Below, in pieces: positions 41,650 to 50,901 of a DNA stretch of 64,000 nucleotides. Both the position numbers and the translations under genes were made by a program. Source of the stretch: Roseovarius spongiae (GTDB taxonomy: Bacteria > Pseudomonadota > Alphaproteobacteria > Rhodobacterales > Rhodobacteraceae). The stretch covers positions 310,001-374,000 of the forward strand of contig NZ_RAPE01000002.1 in the NCBI RefSeq assembly GCF_003651245.1. The letters are read 5' to 3'. The notes under the pieces are model-generated. The model was not told the DNA's origin. It made no database searches and saw nothing but the letters and a program-made list of their open reading frames with translations. Positions within the stretch are counted from its first letter, which is position 1; each line of letters opens with the position of its first letter.

Positions 41650-42911
41650 GTCCCGCCTCCCGCGCCGCTCGCGGCGCCCTGCGGGATCGGGTTGATCCGG
41701 TGCGCGGTAAAGCTGGTCCGGTAGCCCTGGTCGTTGATGACGTGGCTTGTCGTCAGGACGTTGTAGGCGCCTTCGAAATGCCGCCCGACCCCGAGGATGT
41801 GAACCGTCTGGCCGGCGCGCAGGTGGGGCAGGCCGACGCAGCTCGCCGTTGCCGTCACAAGCGTCTGGTAGCTGCCCTTGAGCGCGTCGATGGCGCGGCG
41901 TTCAGCCTCCTGCTGGGTCTGGGCGGGGGGGTCGATGATGACTTCCTCGCGATTGGCGGCGCGGGCCACGCCGATCAGGTCGGCGTTCGGCCGCTCGGCC
42001 GCGGGGATGTCCTCGATTGTCTTGGTGACCTCGATGCGTTCCTTGGCGTTGCGGTCCCAGCCGCAGACCTTGGCCGACCAGATCATCTGCGAATTCGCGT
42101 AGGTCGGATGGAACGACGCCAGCGACTTGCCCCATTCGAGGACGTAGCTGACCTCGCGCGCCGCCTCGTCGGGGGGGCCGAAGCGGATCACGCGGGTCGG
42201 GTTGCCCTCGTCGTCGTAATCCTCCTCGAGCACGACGTGATACCCCAGAGCGCGGGCTCGCTGCATCAGGAAGACGATGGGATATTGCCCGTTCATGAAG
42301 ATGTGGTCATGGACCGGCTCTTCGTCGCGGGCCGCGTCGCTGACCCGCACCGGCATGCCGAAGCCGGGCTTGTTGTTGTCCGGCTCCGCCGGGCGCGACA
42401 GGGTTTCGGCCATGTCGCTGTCGCGGACCCCGACCGAACCGTCCTCGGGCCAGGACCAGGTGTATTGTCGGTCGCGCAGGCGGTCGAGCACGTTCAGCCC
42501 GCTGACGACGATCTTGGAATGGCCGCTTTCGGAAAACTGGACATCGACCGAGGTGACCATGCCAAGCACCATGTGGTTGAGGTTTCCGTGATAACCCATT
42601 GAAACAAGAAGCTCCTGCCCCGGCTCGAAGAAGTCGGGATGCGCGTCGCTCGCCACGGTGGCGTAATGGCCGTAATAGATCGGCTGGTTGCGCTCGGCGT
42701 CCCAGTTGTTCACCACGAGGGTGAAACCGTCGATCTGTTCGAGCCCGTCCTCGTATTTCACCTCGACCACATCGCGCACGGCGCCCGAGGGGTAGGCGGT
42801 GCTGTCGGGATCGGCGTCCATCGGCGGGACGGTTCCGAACATGAAGACCTGGAAATCGGGAACGTAGAAATCCCGCTGGTCTTCGGAGAGGCGGATGATC
42901 TCGGCGGTCAT
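41646..42911 (-). CDS. gpD-like spike/hub protein (Afp8/VgrG N-terminal half)
   Basis: The 421-residue protein has the phage late control D/VgrG base fold: an N-terminal YVPDFQVFMFG strand, FTLVVNNWDAERNQPIYYGH, and a VTSVDVQFSESGHSKIVVSGLNVLDRL segment. A domain with RVIRFGPP and YANSQMIWSAKVCGWDRNAK follows, and LRAGQTVHILGVGRHFEGAYNVL near the end. It forms the hub trimer around the spike. The start at 42911 overlaps the LysM gene stop; no shine site is needed if coupled. Confidence 0.85.
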   Translation of the reverse strand: MTAEIIRLSEDQRDFYVPDFQVFMFGTVPPMDADPDSTAYPSGAVRDVVEVKYEDGLEQIDGFTLVVNNWDAERNQPIYYGHYATVASDAHPDFFEPGQELLVSMGYHGNLNHMVLGMVTSVDVQFSESGHSKIVVSGLNVLDRLRDRQYTWSWPEDGSVGVRDSDMAETLSRPAEPDNNKPGFGMPVRVSDAARDEEPVHDHIFMNGQYPIVFLMQRARALGYHVVLEEDYDDEGNPTRVIRFGPPDEAAREVSYVLEWGKSLASFHPTYANSQMIWSAKVCGWDRNAKERIEVTKTIEDIPAAERPNADLIGVARAANREEVIIDPPAQTQQEAERRAIDALKGSYQTLVTATASCVGLPHLRAGQTVHILGVGRHFEGAYNVLTTSHVINDQGYRTSFTAHRINPIPQGAASGAGGGT

Positions 42912-43630
42912 GGCGCTGTTCCCGTGATGTGCATCGGCTCCATCTCGATCACCTCGCCGGGCTGGATCGCCTCGGGGTCGTCGACGCCGTTGTTTTCCGC
43001 GATGTCGCGCCAGTCCGAACCGTCGCCGCCCTGCTGCTCGGCGATGTCGGTGATCGTCTCGCCCTCCGAAACGGTGTGCGCCTGCGCGCGTTCGTCGCCG
43101 GCGACGGCCTGTTCTGCGACCATCTCGGACAGGGTCTTGTATTCCTTCAGCGTCAGCGAAATCGTGGCGCGCAGCGGTTTGCCGAGCGAGGAGAACATGG
43201 TGAACCGCTGGCGCACGGATTCGACCACGCCCTTGAAGCCATGCCGCCCGGCGCCCAGCGTCGAATAGCTGCGCCCGCCGGGGAAACTGTCCGCGCCCCA
43301 AGCGAAAAGCACGACGGGCAGGGCGCGCGTCGCGGGGTCGATGCGGACCAGGTCGTAGAAGGGATCGGTCTTGCGGGTCACGGGGGCCGCGTCGGCGCCG
43401 GCGCCGCCTTCGTCGGTGCTGTCGAAGAACAGGTCGAGCGTCAGCGTCTCGGCCTCGCCGCGCACGTATTGGAGCATCGTCGAATCGAGGCCCGGAACGG
43501 CGATCTCGGCCAGTTGCGCGGTCTTGTTCAGGGTGAACTCGGTCGGATTGAACGCCACTTCCAGCGGCGCGCCGACAACCGATCCATCCGCCTTGAGGCG
43601 CTGCATCTCGGCTTTGGCGAGCCACTGCAT
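42908..43630 (-). CDS. LysM-containing CIS tube/baseplate protein (Afp7-like)
   Basis: The protein is 240 residues. The N-terminal CIS tube-like domain has AFNPTEFTLNKTAQLAEIAV and TLTLDLFFDSTDE. The C-terminal LysM motif (about 185-235) is VSEGETITDIAEQQGGDGSDW followed by IAENNGVDDPEAIQPGEVIEM, the gp53-like adaptor arrangement. It links the inner tube to the hub. The start overlaps the DUF5908 gene stop (TGATG). Confidence 0.88.
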   Translation of the reverse strand: MQWLAKAEMQRLKADGSVVGAPLEVAFNPTEFTLNKTAQLAEIAVPGLDSTMLQYVRGEAETLTLDLFFDSTDEGGAGADAAPVTRKTDPFYDLVRIDPATRALPVVLFAWGADSFPGGRSYSTLGAGRHGFKGVVESVRQRFTMFSSLGKPLRATISLTLKEYKTLSEMVAEQAVAGDERAQAHTVSEGETITDIAEQQGGDGSDWRDIAENNGVDDPEAIQPGEVIEMEPMHITGTAP

Positions 43631-43812
43631 CAGACCAGATCCTGCGGCCGGCGGAGCGCGGAGCCGCGCAGCCCGCGCTCCTGGTCGCGGCGCTTTTCGG
43701 AGCGGCGCTCGTCCTCGACCTGGCGCATGATCTCGGCGACGATCTCAGCCTTGAGCGCGCGAAGATCGACGGCCAGCGCCTCTGCCGTCATTTCCTGGAT
43801 ATCGACATCCAT
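43630..43812 (-). CDS. DUF5908 small protein (Afp6-like)
   Basis: The protein is 60 residues. The N-terminus MDVDIQEMTAEALAVDLRAL and a basic C-terminal helix (RRSEKRRDQERGLRG) match the small DUF5908 protein found between tube and LysM genes in eCIS loci. Its role is unclear. A strong AGGAGACAGAC site precedes ATG 43812. Confidence 0.7.
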   Translation of the reverse strand: MDVDIQEMTAEALAVDLRALKAEIVAEIMRQVEDERRSEKRRDQERGLRGSALRRPQDLV

Positions 43813-43821
43813 GTCTGTCTC

Positions 43822-44337
43822 CTAGCTGAACAGGTTGCTGACCGTGTCGGCCAGCGATCCGCTTCCCGCGCCGGTCTGGCGCAGGCCTTCGTGGGTGATC
43901 TCGATTTCCTCGACTGCGACCTGCGACTGGCCCGCATGCATCGCCGGACCCGCCCAGCGGACCGGCAGCCCGCGCACGAACCGCCAGACCCGCACCGTTT
44001 CGCGCTGGTCGTCCAGCAGGCTGATGACGCCGTCGCGCCGCTTGCCGGCGCCTTCGATGAAATCCTGATGCCAGCGCCAGAGGTCGGCGGAGGTGACGAC
44101 GCCCTTGCGCAGCTTGATGTTCGACCAGTTCGCGCGCCCGACGAATTTGAGCGTCGTGCCGTTGTTGCCGCCTTCGGGATAGCTCTCGGCGGGGATGGTC
44201 ACCTCGAGCCCCGAACATTCGGCGAAACCGGCTTCGGGCGGCCTGCCGACGGCCAACTGGATGAGCGACCCGACACCCGCGCTTTCGGTGAAGGAGATGG
44301 TGAAGTTATGGGCAAGGACGGGGTCGTCGGTTCTCAT
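43822..44337 (-). CDS. Inner tube protein 2 (gp19/Afp5-like)
   Basis: The 171-residue tail-tube protein contains NFTISFTESAGVG, AGFAECSGLEVTIPAESYPE, TLKFVGRANWSNIKLRKGV and the C-terminal QSQVAVEEIEITHEGLRQ strand of the gp19 family. It is probably the baseplate-proximal tube initiator by analogy with Afp5. The start is the ATG overlapping the second sheath's stop (ATGA); longer in-frame starts run inside the sheath gene. Confidence 0.9.
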   Translation of the reverse strand: MRTDDPVLAHNFTISFTESAGVGSLIQLAVGRPPEAGFAECSGLEVTIPAESYPEGGNNGTTLKFVGRANWSNIKLRKGVVTSADLWRWHQDFIEGAGKRRDGVISLLDDQRETVRVWRFVRGLPVRWAGPAMHAGQSQVAVEEIEITHEGLRQTGAGSGSLADTVSNLFS

Positions 44338-46655
44338 GTCGGCCACCCCCCTGTCGCGGTCAGTTCGGCGAGGTCCATCGCGTCGAGCGTGAAGGTGAGG
44401 CGGAGGAACACGAACTCGGCCGGAAGCGTCGGGGCCACGGCGACGAGAACGACGAATTCGCCGTTGTCCACTGTCGCCGCCTCGCGGTCGATCACCACGC
44501 GAAAGGCGTCGTCGGGCGTTGCGCCGCGCAGCCGCCCCGCCTGCCACTCGATCTCGAGCAGGGCCTCGATCGTGGCGATCACCCGTTGCTCGAACGTCGC
44601 GTTGGCGGGTTCGAACACGGCCCAGGCCAGCGCGCGCCGGAAGCCGCGCTTCAGGCGGATGATCAGGCGGCGGACCGTCAGTTGCACCCAGTCCGGATGG
44701 CTCGACAGGGTGCGCGCGCCCATGATGCGGATGCCGCGCCCGGGACGCGCCGTGATGGCGTTGATTCCGTGTTCGTTCAGTATGGCGTGCAGCGCGTCGT
44801 CGATGGGGCAGGCGGCAGCGGCGGTGAAGGCCAGCGGGCTGTTGGCCGGGGCGGCGCGACCGGGATCGCGATCCGCGAGCGCGAACTGCCCGAGCGCGTG
44901 CCCGCTTGGCGGAATCCGGCGGACAATTCGCCCGGCGCGGTCGAACGGGTCGGCGACGTCGATCCACGGGTGATAGGTCACGGCGTAGCTGCTGTCGAAC
45001 TGCTGACGCCAGCGGATAAGGTCGGGCAGGTCGGGGCAGCGCCCGCCCGCCGCAAGCGGCGGGTCGATCAGCGCGACCCGGTCGCCGCGCCGTTCACAAT
45101 GTTCGACCATGTCGCGCTGAATGCCCTCGATGGACGCCTGGGAGAAACCGGGCGAGGCCTCGGTGAGCGTGGCCGGGCCTGGGGGCGGCGGCAGATTGGC
45201 CGGATCGGGGCAGAGCGCGCAGGGATCGGGTTCGGGCGGGTCTTCGGGCAGATGTTCGCGCGCGGGTAGGTCGGGCAGCATGATATCCGGCATGGCGATG
45301 GCGGCGGGTTCGGCGATGTCGTCGAACAGCATGAGCCCCGCCGCGCCCGTGAAATCCGCGGGCTGAAGGTTCGCGGTTCCATCGCGCCCGCCCTGCATCA
45401 TGAGCAGCCCGCGCTCCAGCAGCGGCGACTGCGCGTCGATCCAGCGATCCGTGGCGCCCGGGAAAAGGGCGATCCGCACCAGTCGCGAGCGGTCGTTGAC
45501 CGGGCTTTCAGTGGCCGCTGTGGGGGTCGGCAGGTCGATGTCCTCGTGGGTCTCGATCAGCCGGCCAGCCTCGCGCACCGACAGCGTTGCGGCGCGGCGG
45601 CGCATGTGGATCGGTTTCGTCCCATCCGCCGCACCCGTCATGTCGAACCCGACGAGCGAATCCGCCAGCGTCACGGTCAGGTCGGCCCTGTCGACCGCGT
45701 CCAGAACCGTGCGGTGCATCGTCGCGCCGTCCTGCGATATCTCGACCAGGCTGCCCGGCGCCAGCCGGTCCACCCGGTCAATGGAAAGGCGGTCACCCGG
45801 GTCGGGGGTCGATCTTTCCCGGCTCATGTAGTCGCCGGAAAAATGCGTCGCGATCCGCAGGCTGAGCGCATTGCCCCAGCGGCCCGGATCGGCCGCCTCG
45901 ACCGTCAGAATTGGATCGCCCGCCTCGTCATAGATGATGCCGCTTGCGACCGCCGCGCCAAAGCCGACGTGGATCGTCTTGCTAAGATCGAAGCGATCCT
46001 CGAACGGGTGCGACCAGGTGACGGTATTGCCCGCAACCGTTGCGACCAGCCTCTCGTCGCGCGCGGTCGAAGAGACACTGATCGGCTGCGTCAGATCGAA
46101 GGCGTCTGCGATCGGCGCGCTCCAGGCGATCGACATCGCCGCGGCGTCCACTGCGACGATCTCGCGCCGCGCGGGACGGGCGCCGGGTTGCTGCAGATGC
46201 GCAACATTGCCGGCGATCATTCCCGCGAGGCTGGCCACCACCGTGGATTTGCCGTCCGCGGGCTGTGCGCCCTGGCTCTGGGTGGCGCTGCTTTGCACGA
46301 GCGTCCCGACCGCCCCGGCGCGCACCCCCGTGGTCTCGGCAAGGGCGCTGGCGGTGCGGTCCGCGGGCTGGGCGCCGGTCGTCTGCGTCTCAAGCGCGGG
46401 GGCTGCGACGCGCAGGACGTGGCAGCGCAGCCCGCCATTGTCAAAGAACCCCCGAACAGCGAAGCCAAGATAGGCGTTGGCCTGAAAATCGCCGTAGGTC
46501 GCGACGAATTGCGGCCAGCCCTCCAGCACCTCGACCATGCCGACGGGGCCGCGTTCGGCAATGCCGACAAACGCCGCCACGTCGATCCGCGCCGGTTCGG
46601 GCGGAGCGTTGCGCACATGCCTGACGTGAAGGCCGGGGTTGAGAGGCTGAAACAC
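44334..46655 (-). CDS. Contractile sheath protein 2
   Basis: The 773-residue sheath protein starts with GTG after GAGGACC. The N-terminal sheath domain is PGLHVRHVRNAPPEPARIDV with AAFVGIAERGPVGMVEVLEGW. A long insertion of several hundred residues follows. The C-terminal sheath core has DDALHAILNEHGINAITARP, the IRIMGARTLSSHPDWVQLTVRR segment and RLTFTLDAMDLAELTA. It is larger than usual for sheaths (about 350-500) because of the insertion. It is the third of four alternating sheath/tube genes. Confidence 0.88.
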   Translation of the reverse strand: MFQPLNPGLHVRHVRNAPPEPARIDVAAFVGIAERGPVGMVEVLEGWPQFVATYGDFQANAYLGFAVRGFFDNGGLRCHVLRVAAPALETQTTGAQPADRTASALAETTGVRAGAVGTLVQSSATQSQGAQPADGKSTVVASLAGMIAGNVAHLQQPGARPARREIVAVDAAAMSIAWSAPIADAFDLTQPISVSSTARDERLVATVAGNTVTWSHPFEDRFDLSKTIHVGFGAAVASGIIYDEAGDPILTVEAADPGRWGNALSLRIATHFSGDYMSRERSTPDPGDRLSIDRVDRLAPGSLVEISQDGATMHRTVLDAVDRADLTVTLADSLVGFDMTGAADGTKPIHMRRRAATLSVREAGRLIETHEDIDLPTPTAATESPVNDRSRLVRIALFPGATDRWIDAQSPLLERGLLMMQGGRDGTANLQPADFTGAAGLMLFDDIAEPAAIAMPDIMLPDLPAREHLPEDPPEPDPCALCPDPANLPPPPGPATLTEASPGFSQASIEGIQRDMVEHCERRGDRVALIDPPLAAGGRCPDLPDLIRWRQQFDSSYAVTYHPWIDVADPFDRAGRIVRRIPPSGHALGQFALADRDPGRAAPANSPLAFTAAAACPIDDALHAILNEHGINAITARPGRGIRIMGARTLSSHPDWVQLTVRRLIIRLKRGFRRALAWAVFEPANATFEQRVIATIEALLEIEWQAGRLRGATPDDAFRVVIDREAATVDNGEFVVLVAVAPTLPAEFVFLRLTFTLDAMDLAELTATGGWPT

Positions 46656-46670
46656 GGTCCTCGCGCCTTT

Positions 46671-47120
46671 CTATGCCGCCGCCAGCGTCAGTTCGACGCG
46701 ATCGACGGAGATCTCGATCATCTCGATGGCGACGTCGTTCGAGGTGGCGTTGAAGCTCGGCCCCTCCCATTTGGTGATGAAGGCGTTGCGGAAGGACCAG
46801 CGCAGCCGGTCGACCTGAAGCTCATCGGTGAGGACGATGGCCCCGTCCCTGAGCTGCGGGGGGCCGTTCAGGACTTCCTGCCACCAGTTATACAGTTGCA
46901 GGTCGGTGGTGATCCCGCGCTTGGCCTGGAGGTTGGTGAACTTGCGCAGCCCGTATTGCTTGCGGGCGTGCAGGTAGGGGTCGTCGCCGTCGCGGTATTC
47001 GACCTGGTCGACCTCGAAGGTCAGCCCCGAGAATTCGCGAAAGGCGGCTTCGCCCACGCCGTCGACCTCGAAGCGGAAATTGTATCCCGTGAACGGGTTT
47101 GCGCGGTGTCTGTCGGGCAT
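46671..47120 (-). CDS. Inner tube protein 1 (gp19/Afp1-like)
   Basis: The 149-residue tube protein has NPFTGYNFRFEVDGVGEAAF, REFSGLTFEVDQVEYRDGDD, RKFTNLQAKRGITTDLQLY and the C-terminal NDVAIEMIEISVDRVELTLA strand. It is likely the main tube subunit, given its position right after the first sheath. AAGGAAACG precedes ATG 47120. Confidence 0.92.
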   Translation of the reverse strand: MPDRHRANPFTGYNFRFEVDGVGEAAFREFSGLTFEVDQVEYRDGDDPYLHARKQYGLRKFTNLQAKRGITTDLQLYNWWQEVLNGPPQLRDGAIVLTDELQVDRLRWSFRNAFITKWEGPSFNATSNDVAIEMIEISVDRVELTLAAA

Positions 47121-47133
47121 GACGTTTCCTTTC

Positions 47134-49197
47134 TCAGGCTTCGCTGGAGAACGACCCGCTAGGGGTCTGGCTGATGCGGATGATGACGAACTCGGCCGGT
47201 TTGACGGGTGCGATGCCCACCTCCATCACGAGCTCGCCGCTGTCGATGTTCTGCAGCGTCATGGTGCTGAGGCCGCAGCGGACGTAGAAGGAATCCTCCT
47301 TCTTCACGCCCAGCAAGGCCCCCGCCCGCCATTGCTGCGTGAGGAACGCATCGACGCTTCCGACCAGGCGATCCCAGAGGCGGGGGTTGTTCGGCTCCAG
47401 CACCGCCCATTGCGTGCCCAGTTCAAGCGACCGTTCGATCGCGATGAACAGACGGCGCACGGCCAGGTATTTCCAGTCTGCAAGGCTGGTGATGCAGCGC
47501 GCGCCATAGATGCGGATGCCAAGGCCGTCGGGTCTCAGGTCGCGGATGACGTTGATGTTGTTGGGGCGCGGGTTCAGGATCTCATGCTCGCCCTTGGTGA
47601 CGATCACCTCGAGATCGGTGAGATTGCGCATCACCTCGTTGCCGGGGGATTTGAACACGCCGCGTTCATTGTCGATGCGCGCGCAGAGGCCCGCCATGTG
47701 GCCCGACGGCCCGATGGCGCGGGGCTGGTCGGCGGCGTCGCGAATGATGATGCGCGGGTAATAGATCGCCGCGTATTTCGTATCGAAGCGCAGCCGCTGC
47801 GACTGGATGTCGGTCAACGACGGAACCGCGCCGCCGGTCACCTCGGGGTCGAGCAGCGCCACGCGATAGCGCATGCGTTCGCACTGTTCGATCATCGCGC
47901 CCTGCACGCTGCTGTCGCCCCAGCCCGGCACGGCGATGATCGAGATGTCCTCGACCTCTTCCAGCGCACGCAGCCCCGTGCGCGCGCCCGGGCCGCCATC
48001 CGTGCCGCGAACCTCGAGCGCGGTGGGCGCGTCGTCCACCCCGGCGGTCGTGGCCAGAAGCGTCAGCCCGTCGTCGCCGGTCGGAAAGTTGAGCGGGTTG
48101 GCGTCGCCCGGAACCGACGCCGGATCGACCCGCAACAGCGCGGATTCCTGGTTGATCCGGTCGACGACGAACTTGCCCGGCACGTTCTCGAGCGTGAGCG
48201 CGTCATAGGTCTCGGTCACGCCGTCATAGCTTGCGCTCAGCGCGAATTCCTGGACCGTCAGCACCGTTTCCGTCGCCGGCGCCACGGGAGCGACGGTCGC
48301 GACCGCCGGCCCTTCGAGCGTCACGATGGCGCCGTTCACCGCCGTCACCCGGCGCAGCATCTTGTCGGCGTCGGGGCCGCGGTCGATCTGCACCCAGGCA
48401 TTGACGTAGAACCCCGCCGCCGAAAGCAGCCGGATCCGCGTGTCGTCAACCGCCGGGACGCCGACGAAATCGTCCGCCACGCCGCGCGCCGCGACGACCC
48501 GCTGCGTGGTGACAACGATGTTGTCGCCCCATGCGCCCGGTTCGGCCGCCGCGAAGGTGACGCTGGACGGGCGGGCCCCGGTCTGCGGGATGCCGTCCGC
48601 GTCCAGCGTCGCAAGGTCGCTCGACACCCAGGACGAACGCGCGGGGAATTCCGTCGGCCCGGCCGGGCTGATGTCGATATTCGCGGAGAGGGTCACGTCC
48701 CCCGTGCCGGCATCAATGCCCCCGGCGGCGATGGTTTGCGCGCTCGACGCGTAGGTCACGCCGTCTGCGACATGGGACAGCGTCAGCGCGGTCCCCGCTC
48801 CGAGCCCGAGCGTGCTGCGCACCCGGATATCGGGTGTGCCCACCGTGGCGTCGGCGCCCGCGGCGAGCCGGGTGATCATTCCGCCTTCGGTCGCGAATTC
48901 CGACGCGCTCGCCGTGGGGCCGAGCGCGCGCATGACGTAAAGCCGCCGCCCGCCATTGGCGAAGAACCCTTGCGCGGCGTAGAACATCTCTCCGGCGGTT
49001 CCGGCTGCCGCCGGGAGCGGGCCGCCGAACCGCTGGCGGAATTGCAGCATGTTGGTCACGAGGACCGGCGGCCCGAATTCCGGCCCGCGCACCGCGTGGC
49101 CGACCATGCCGGTCGTGCTGGTGCTGACGGCCTCGATGGCGGGGGGCTTCAGGTCGACTTCTTCGGTGAAAACGCCCGGGGCGAGATACTCAGCCAT
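47134..49197 (-). CDS. Contractile sheath protein 1
   Basis: The protein is 687 residues. N-terminal EYLAPGVFTEEVDLKPPAI and TTGMVGHAVRGPEFGPPVLV with RRLYVMRALG. A central insertion runs about 100-430. The C-terminal sheath core includes WGDSSVQGAMIEQCERMRYR, AIYYPRIIIRDAADQPRAIG, PSGHMAGLCARIDNERGVFK, RGIRIYGARC-like GLGIRIYGARCITSLADWKY and EFVIIRISQT at the end. The final strand that donates into the handshake mesh of the sheath is preserved. AAGGAACATC precedes the start. Confidence 0.93.
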   Translation of the reverse strand: MAEYLAPGVFTEEVDLKPPAIEAVSTSTTGMVGHAVRGPEFGPPVLVTNMLQFRQRFGGPLPAAAGTAGEMFYAAQGFFANGGRRLYVMRALGPTASASEFATEGGMITRLAAGADATVGTPDIRVRSTLGLGAGTALTLSHVADGVTYASSAQTIAAGGIDAGTGDVTLSANIDISPAGPTEFPARSSWVSSDLATLDADGIPQTGARPSSVTFAAAEPGAWGDNIVVTTQRVVAARGVADDFVGVPAVDDTRIRLLSAAGFYVNAWVQIDRGPDADKMLRRVTAVNGAIVTLEGPAVATVAPVAPATETVLTVQEFALSASYDGVTETYDALTLENVPGKFVVDRINQESALLRVDPASVPGDANPLNFPTGDDGLTLLATTAGVDDAPTALEVRGTDGGPGARTGLRALEEVEDISIIAVPGWGDSSVQGAMIEQCERMRYRVALLDPEVTGGAVPSLTDIQSQRLRFDTKYAAIYYPRIIIRDAADQPRAIGPSGHMAGLCARIDNERGVFKSPGNEVMRNLTDLEVIVTKGEHEILNPRPNNINVIRDLRPDGLGIRIYGARCITSLADWKYLAVRRLFIAIERSLELGTQWAVLEPNNPRLWDRLVGSVDAFLTQQWRAGALLGVKKEDSFYVRCGLSTMTLQNIDSGELVMEVGIAPVKPAEFVIIRISQTPSGSFSSEA

Positions 49198-49227
49198 GGC
49201 AGATGTTCCTTATGTTGGATCGCGGGA

Positions 49228-50313
49228 TCATGGGACGAGATACCAGTCGACGGGACCGGCCCTCAGGTGATCGGCCTCGTAGGTGCTGGTATTGGTGGTG
49301 AAGCCGGCGGCGCTGACCTCGATTGCCGGGGCGTCGATGCGCGCCATGCCGGCGATGAGGTAGTCGCCGTTGGGGCCGCTCAGCGCTTGGGCGTCGTGGT
49401 AGCGGTCCGGCTGGCCCGCCTCGCGCAGGACCAATACGCCGCCCGCCGCGGGCAGCGCGTCCAGCGAGATCACGGCCTCGCCGGCATGGGCGGCCCCGAT
49501 GAGGTTTCCGGTGCTGCCGGAAAAGCCGCCAGGGTTGAAGCGGTCGATCATCGCGCCGGCCCCGACCGTGCCGGCCAGACCTTCGGTCAGCGTGAGCAGC
49601 GCGGCGGGGGCCGGGCGGTCGGGATGCGCGATGAGTTGCGCCACCTCCGCGTAGAAGCGGCGATGGTTCGGGCCGACGCGCAGCAGTTGACCGTCGGCGA
49701 CGCCCGAGCCGTCGTCGATCGCCAGCAGGGCCTGGCCCGCAAGCGCGTCGTCGATCGCGGCGACGGACGCCAGCGGCGCGATTGCGCGCCGCCGGATCGT
49801 GGCCGCCGCGCCCGCGTCGGCCCGCAAGGGCTGACGCAGCAGCAGCGGCAGCTCGCCCCCCGCCGCCGGGATGGGGGAGATCGTCAATGCCGCGCCGGCG
49901 AGCGGATCGAATGTCGGGTTCGGCCCGGCGCTGCGCCCGAACACCCGCCCCGTCATGGTGAACGGCAGGCGGCGCAGCGCGATGTCGTGGCGATGCGGCA
50001 GCGGTGCGAAAGCCGGGATCGTCACGTCGACGGAAGCGTCGCGATAGCCCGGCGCGGAAAGGTCCAGCGTGACGGAATGCGGAACCGAACGGTCGATGAA
50101 CGCGAGGTTCGGGTTGCCCGCGAGCGCGACCTCGCGGTCGGATCTCGCCGAGAAGGTGGCCGGGGAATTGCTGGCCAACGTCACCTCGCGGGCGATTGCG
50201 CGCCCGTCCGCGTCGTCGGTGACGGCGGCGATGGCAAAGGCGCGGTCAACCGCGCGCAGGTCGGGGATGACCTCGTATTGGCGCCCGCCCACGGTGACGA
50301 GCGCCCCCCTCAT
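49228..50313 (-). CDS. Beta-rich eCIS-locus protein with carboxypeptidase-regulatory-like domain
   Basis: The protein is 361 residues, mostly beta strands. The N-terminal part (MRGALVTVGGRQYEVIPDLR) is followed by HSVTLDLSAPGYRDASVDVT and a TMTGRVFGRSAGPNPTFDPL segment, typical of carboxypeptidase-regulatory-like or Ig-like folds. Another such unit is at the C-terminus: QALSGPNGDYLIAGMARI. No signal peptide is seen. Position between cap and sheath genes suggests a structural accessory, possibly at the distal end. The start overlaps the DUF4255 stop. Confidence 0.65.
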   Translation of the reverse strand: MRGALVTVGGRQYEVIPDLRAVDRAFAIAAVTDDADGRAIAREVTLASNSPATFSARSDREVALAGNPNLAFIDRSVPHSVTLDLSAPGYRDASVDVTIPAFAPLPHRHDIALRRLPFTMTGRVFGRSAGPNPTFDPLAGAALTISPIPAAGGELPLLLRQPLRADAGAAATIRRRAIAPLASVAAIDDALAGQALLAIDDGSGVADGQLLRVGPNHRRFYAEVAQLIAHPDRPAPAALLTLTEGLAGTVGAGAMIDRFNPGGFSGSTGNLIGAAHAGEAVISLDALPAAGGVLVLREAGQPDRYHDAQALSGPNGDYLIAGMARIDAPAIEVSAAGFTTNTSTYEADHLRAGPVDWYLVP

Positions 50314-50900
50314 GACACACCTATGATCTGGCGATAATCGACGTTGCGCTCGGTCACGGGCTGCGCGGTCTCGAAGCTGCGCGACGATTCGATGGCGACG
50401 TACTGGACGAAGTAGGGGACCGAGAGGCGGTAAGGCTCGTTCAGGGCCTGCCAGATCCGCAGGCTGTCCTCGAACGACTGCTTTTCAAGATGAACGGCGA
50501 GGGGTTCGTCGCCCCTCCCCGAGAGGCCGGCATGGGTGAATTCCGGTCCCACCCGCGCATGCGCGTTGAGCGCCTGCATCGCGTGTCCGAGCAGCCGGTG
50601 CGCCGTCACTTCATCAGCGGTCAGCGGCGTCACCAGGTAATGCAGCGTCAGCGCCAGCGGCGCCGGAACCAGCCGCCCGTCCGAGTTGACGGTGGGCGGC
50701 GCGTTCTCCAGTTCGCCAAATCGCTGCACCCGGTAGAGCCAGAGCGACACGGTATTGGCCCCGCCCGCGGGCGTGCCGATCTCCCTAGGTGAGCGCAGAT
50801 CGATCGTCGTTCCGACGAACGGCCCGGCATCGGTGAAGGTGGACAGCAGGATCGCGCGAAGCGACTGGCTGACATGGCTGATCGCGGAGGAGTCGGCCAT
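50310..50900 (-). CDS. DUF4255 (Pvc16 N-terminal-like) tube/sheath cap protein (Afp16-like)
   Basis: The 196-residue protein shows the DUF4255 pattern: AISHVSQSLRAILLSTF at the N-terminus, VSLWLYRVQRFGELENAP, LALTLHYLVTPLTADEVTAH, LLGHAMQALN and LRIWQALNEPYRLSVPYFVQ. Afp16/Pvc16 proteins terminate and cap the tube and sheath. AGGGGAGGGG precedes the start. It lies one base after the pseudo-receiver gene. Confidence 0.9.
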   Translation of the reverse strand: MADSSAISHVSQSLRAILLSTFTDAGPFVGTTIDLRSPREIGTPAGGANTVSLWLYRVQRFGELENAPPTVNSDGRLVPAPLALTLHYLVTPLTADEVTAHRLLGHAMQALNAHARVGPEFTHAGLSGRGDEPLAVHLEKQSFEDSLRIWQALNEPYRLSVPYFVQYVAIESSRSFETAQPVTERNVDYRQIIGVS

Positions 50901-50901
50901 T

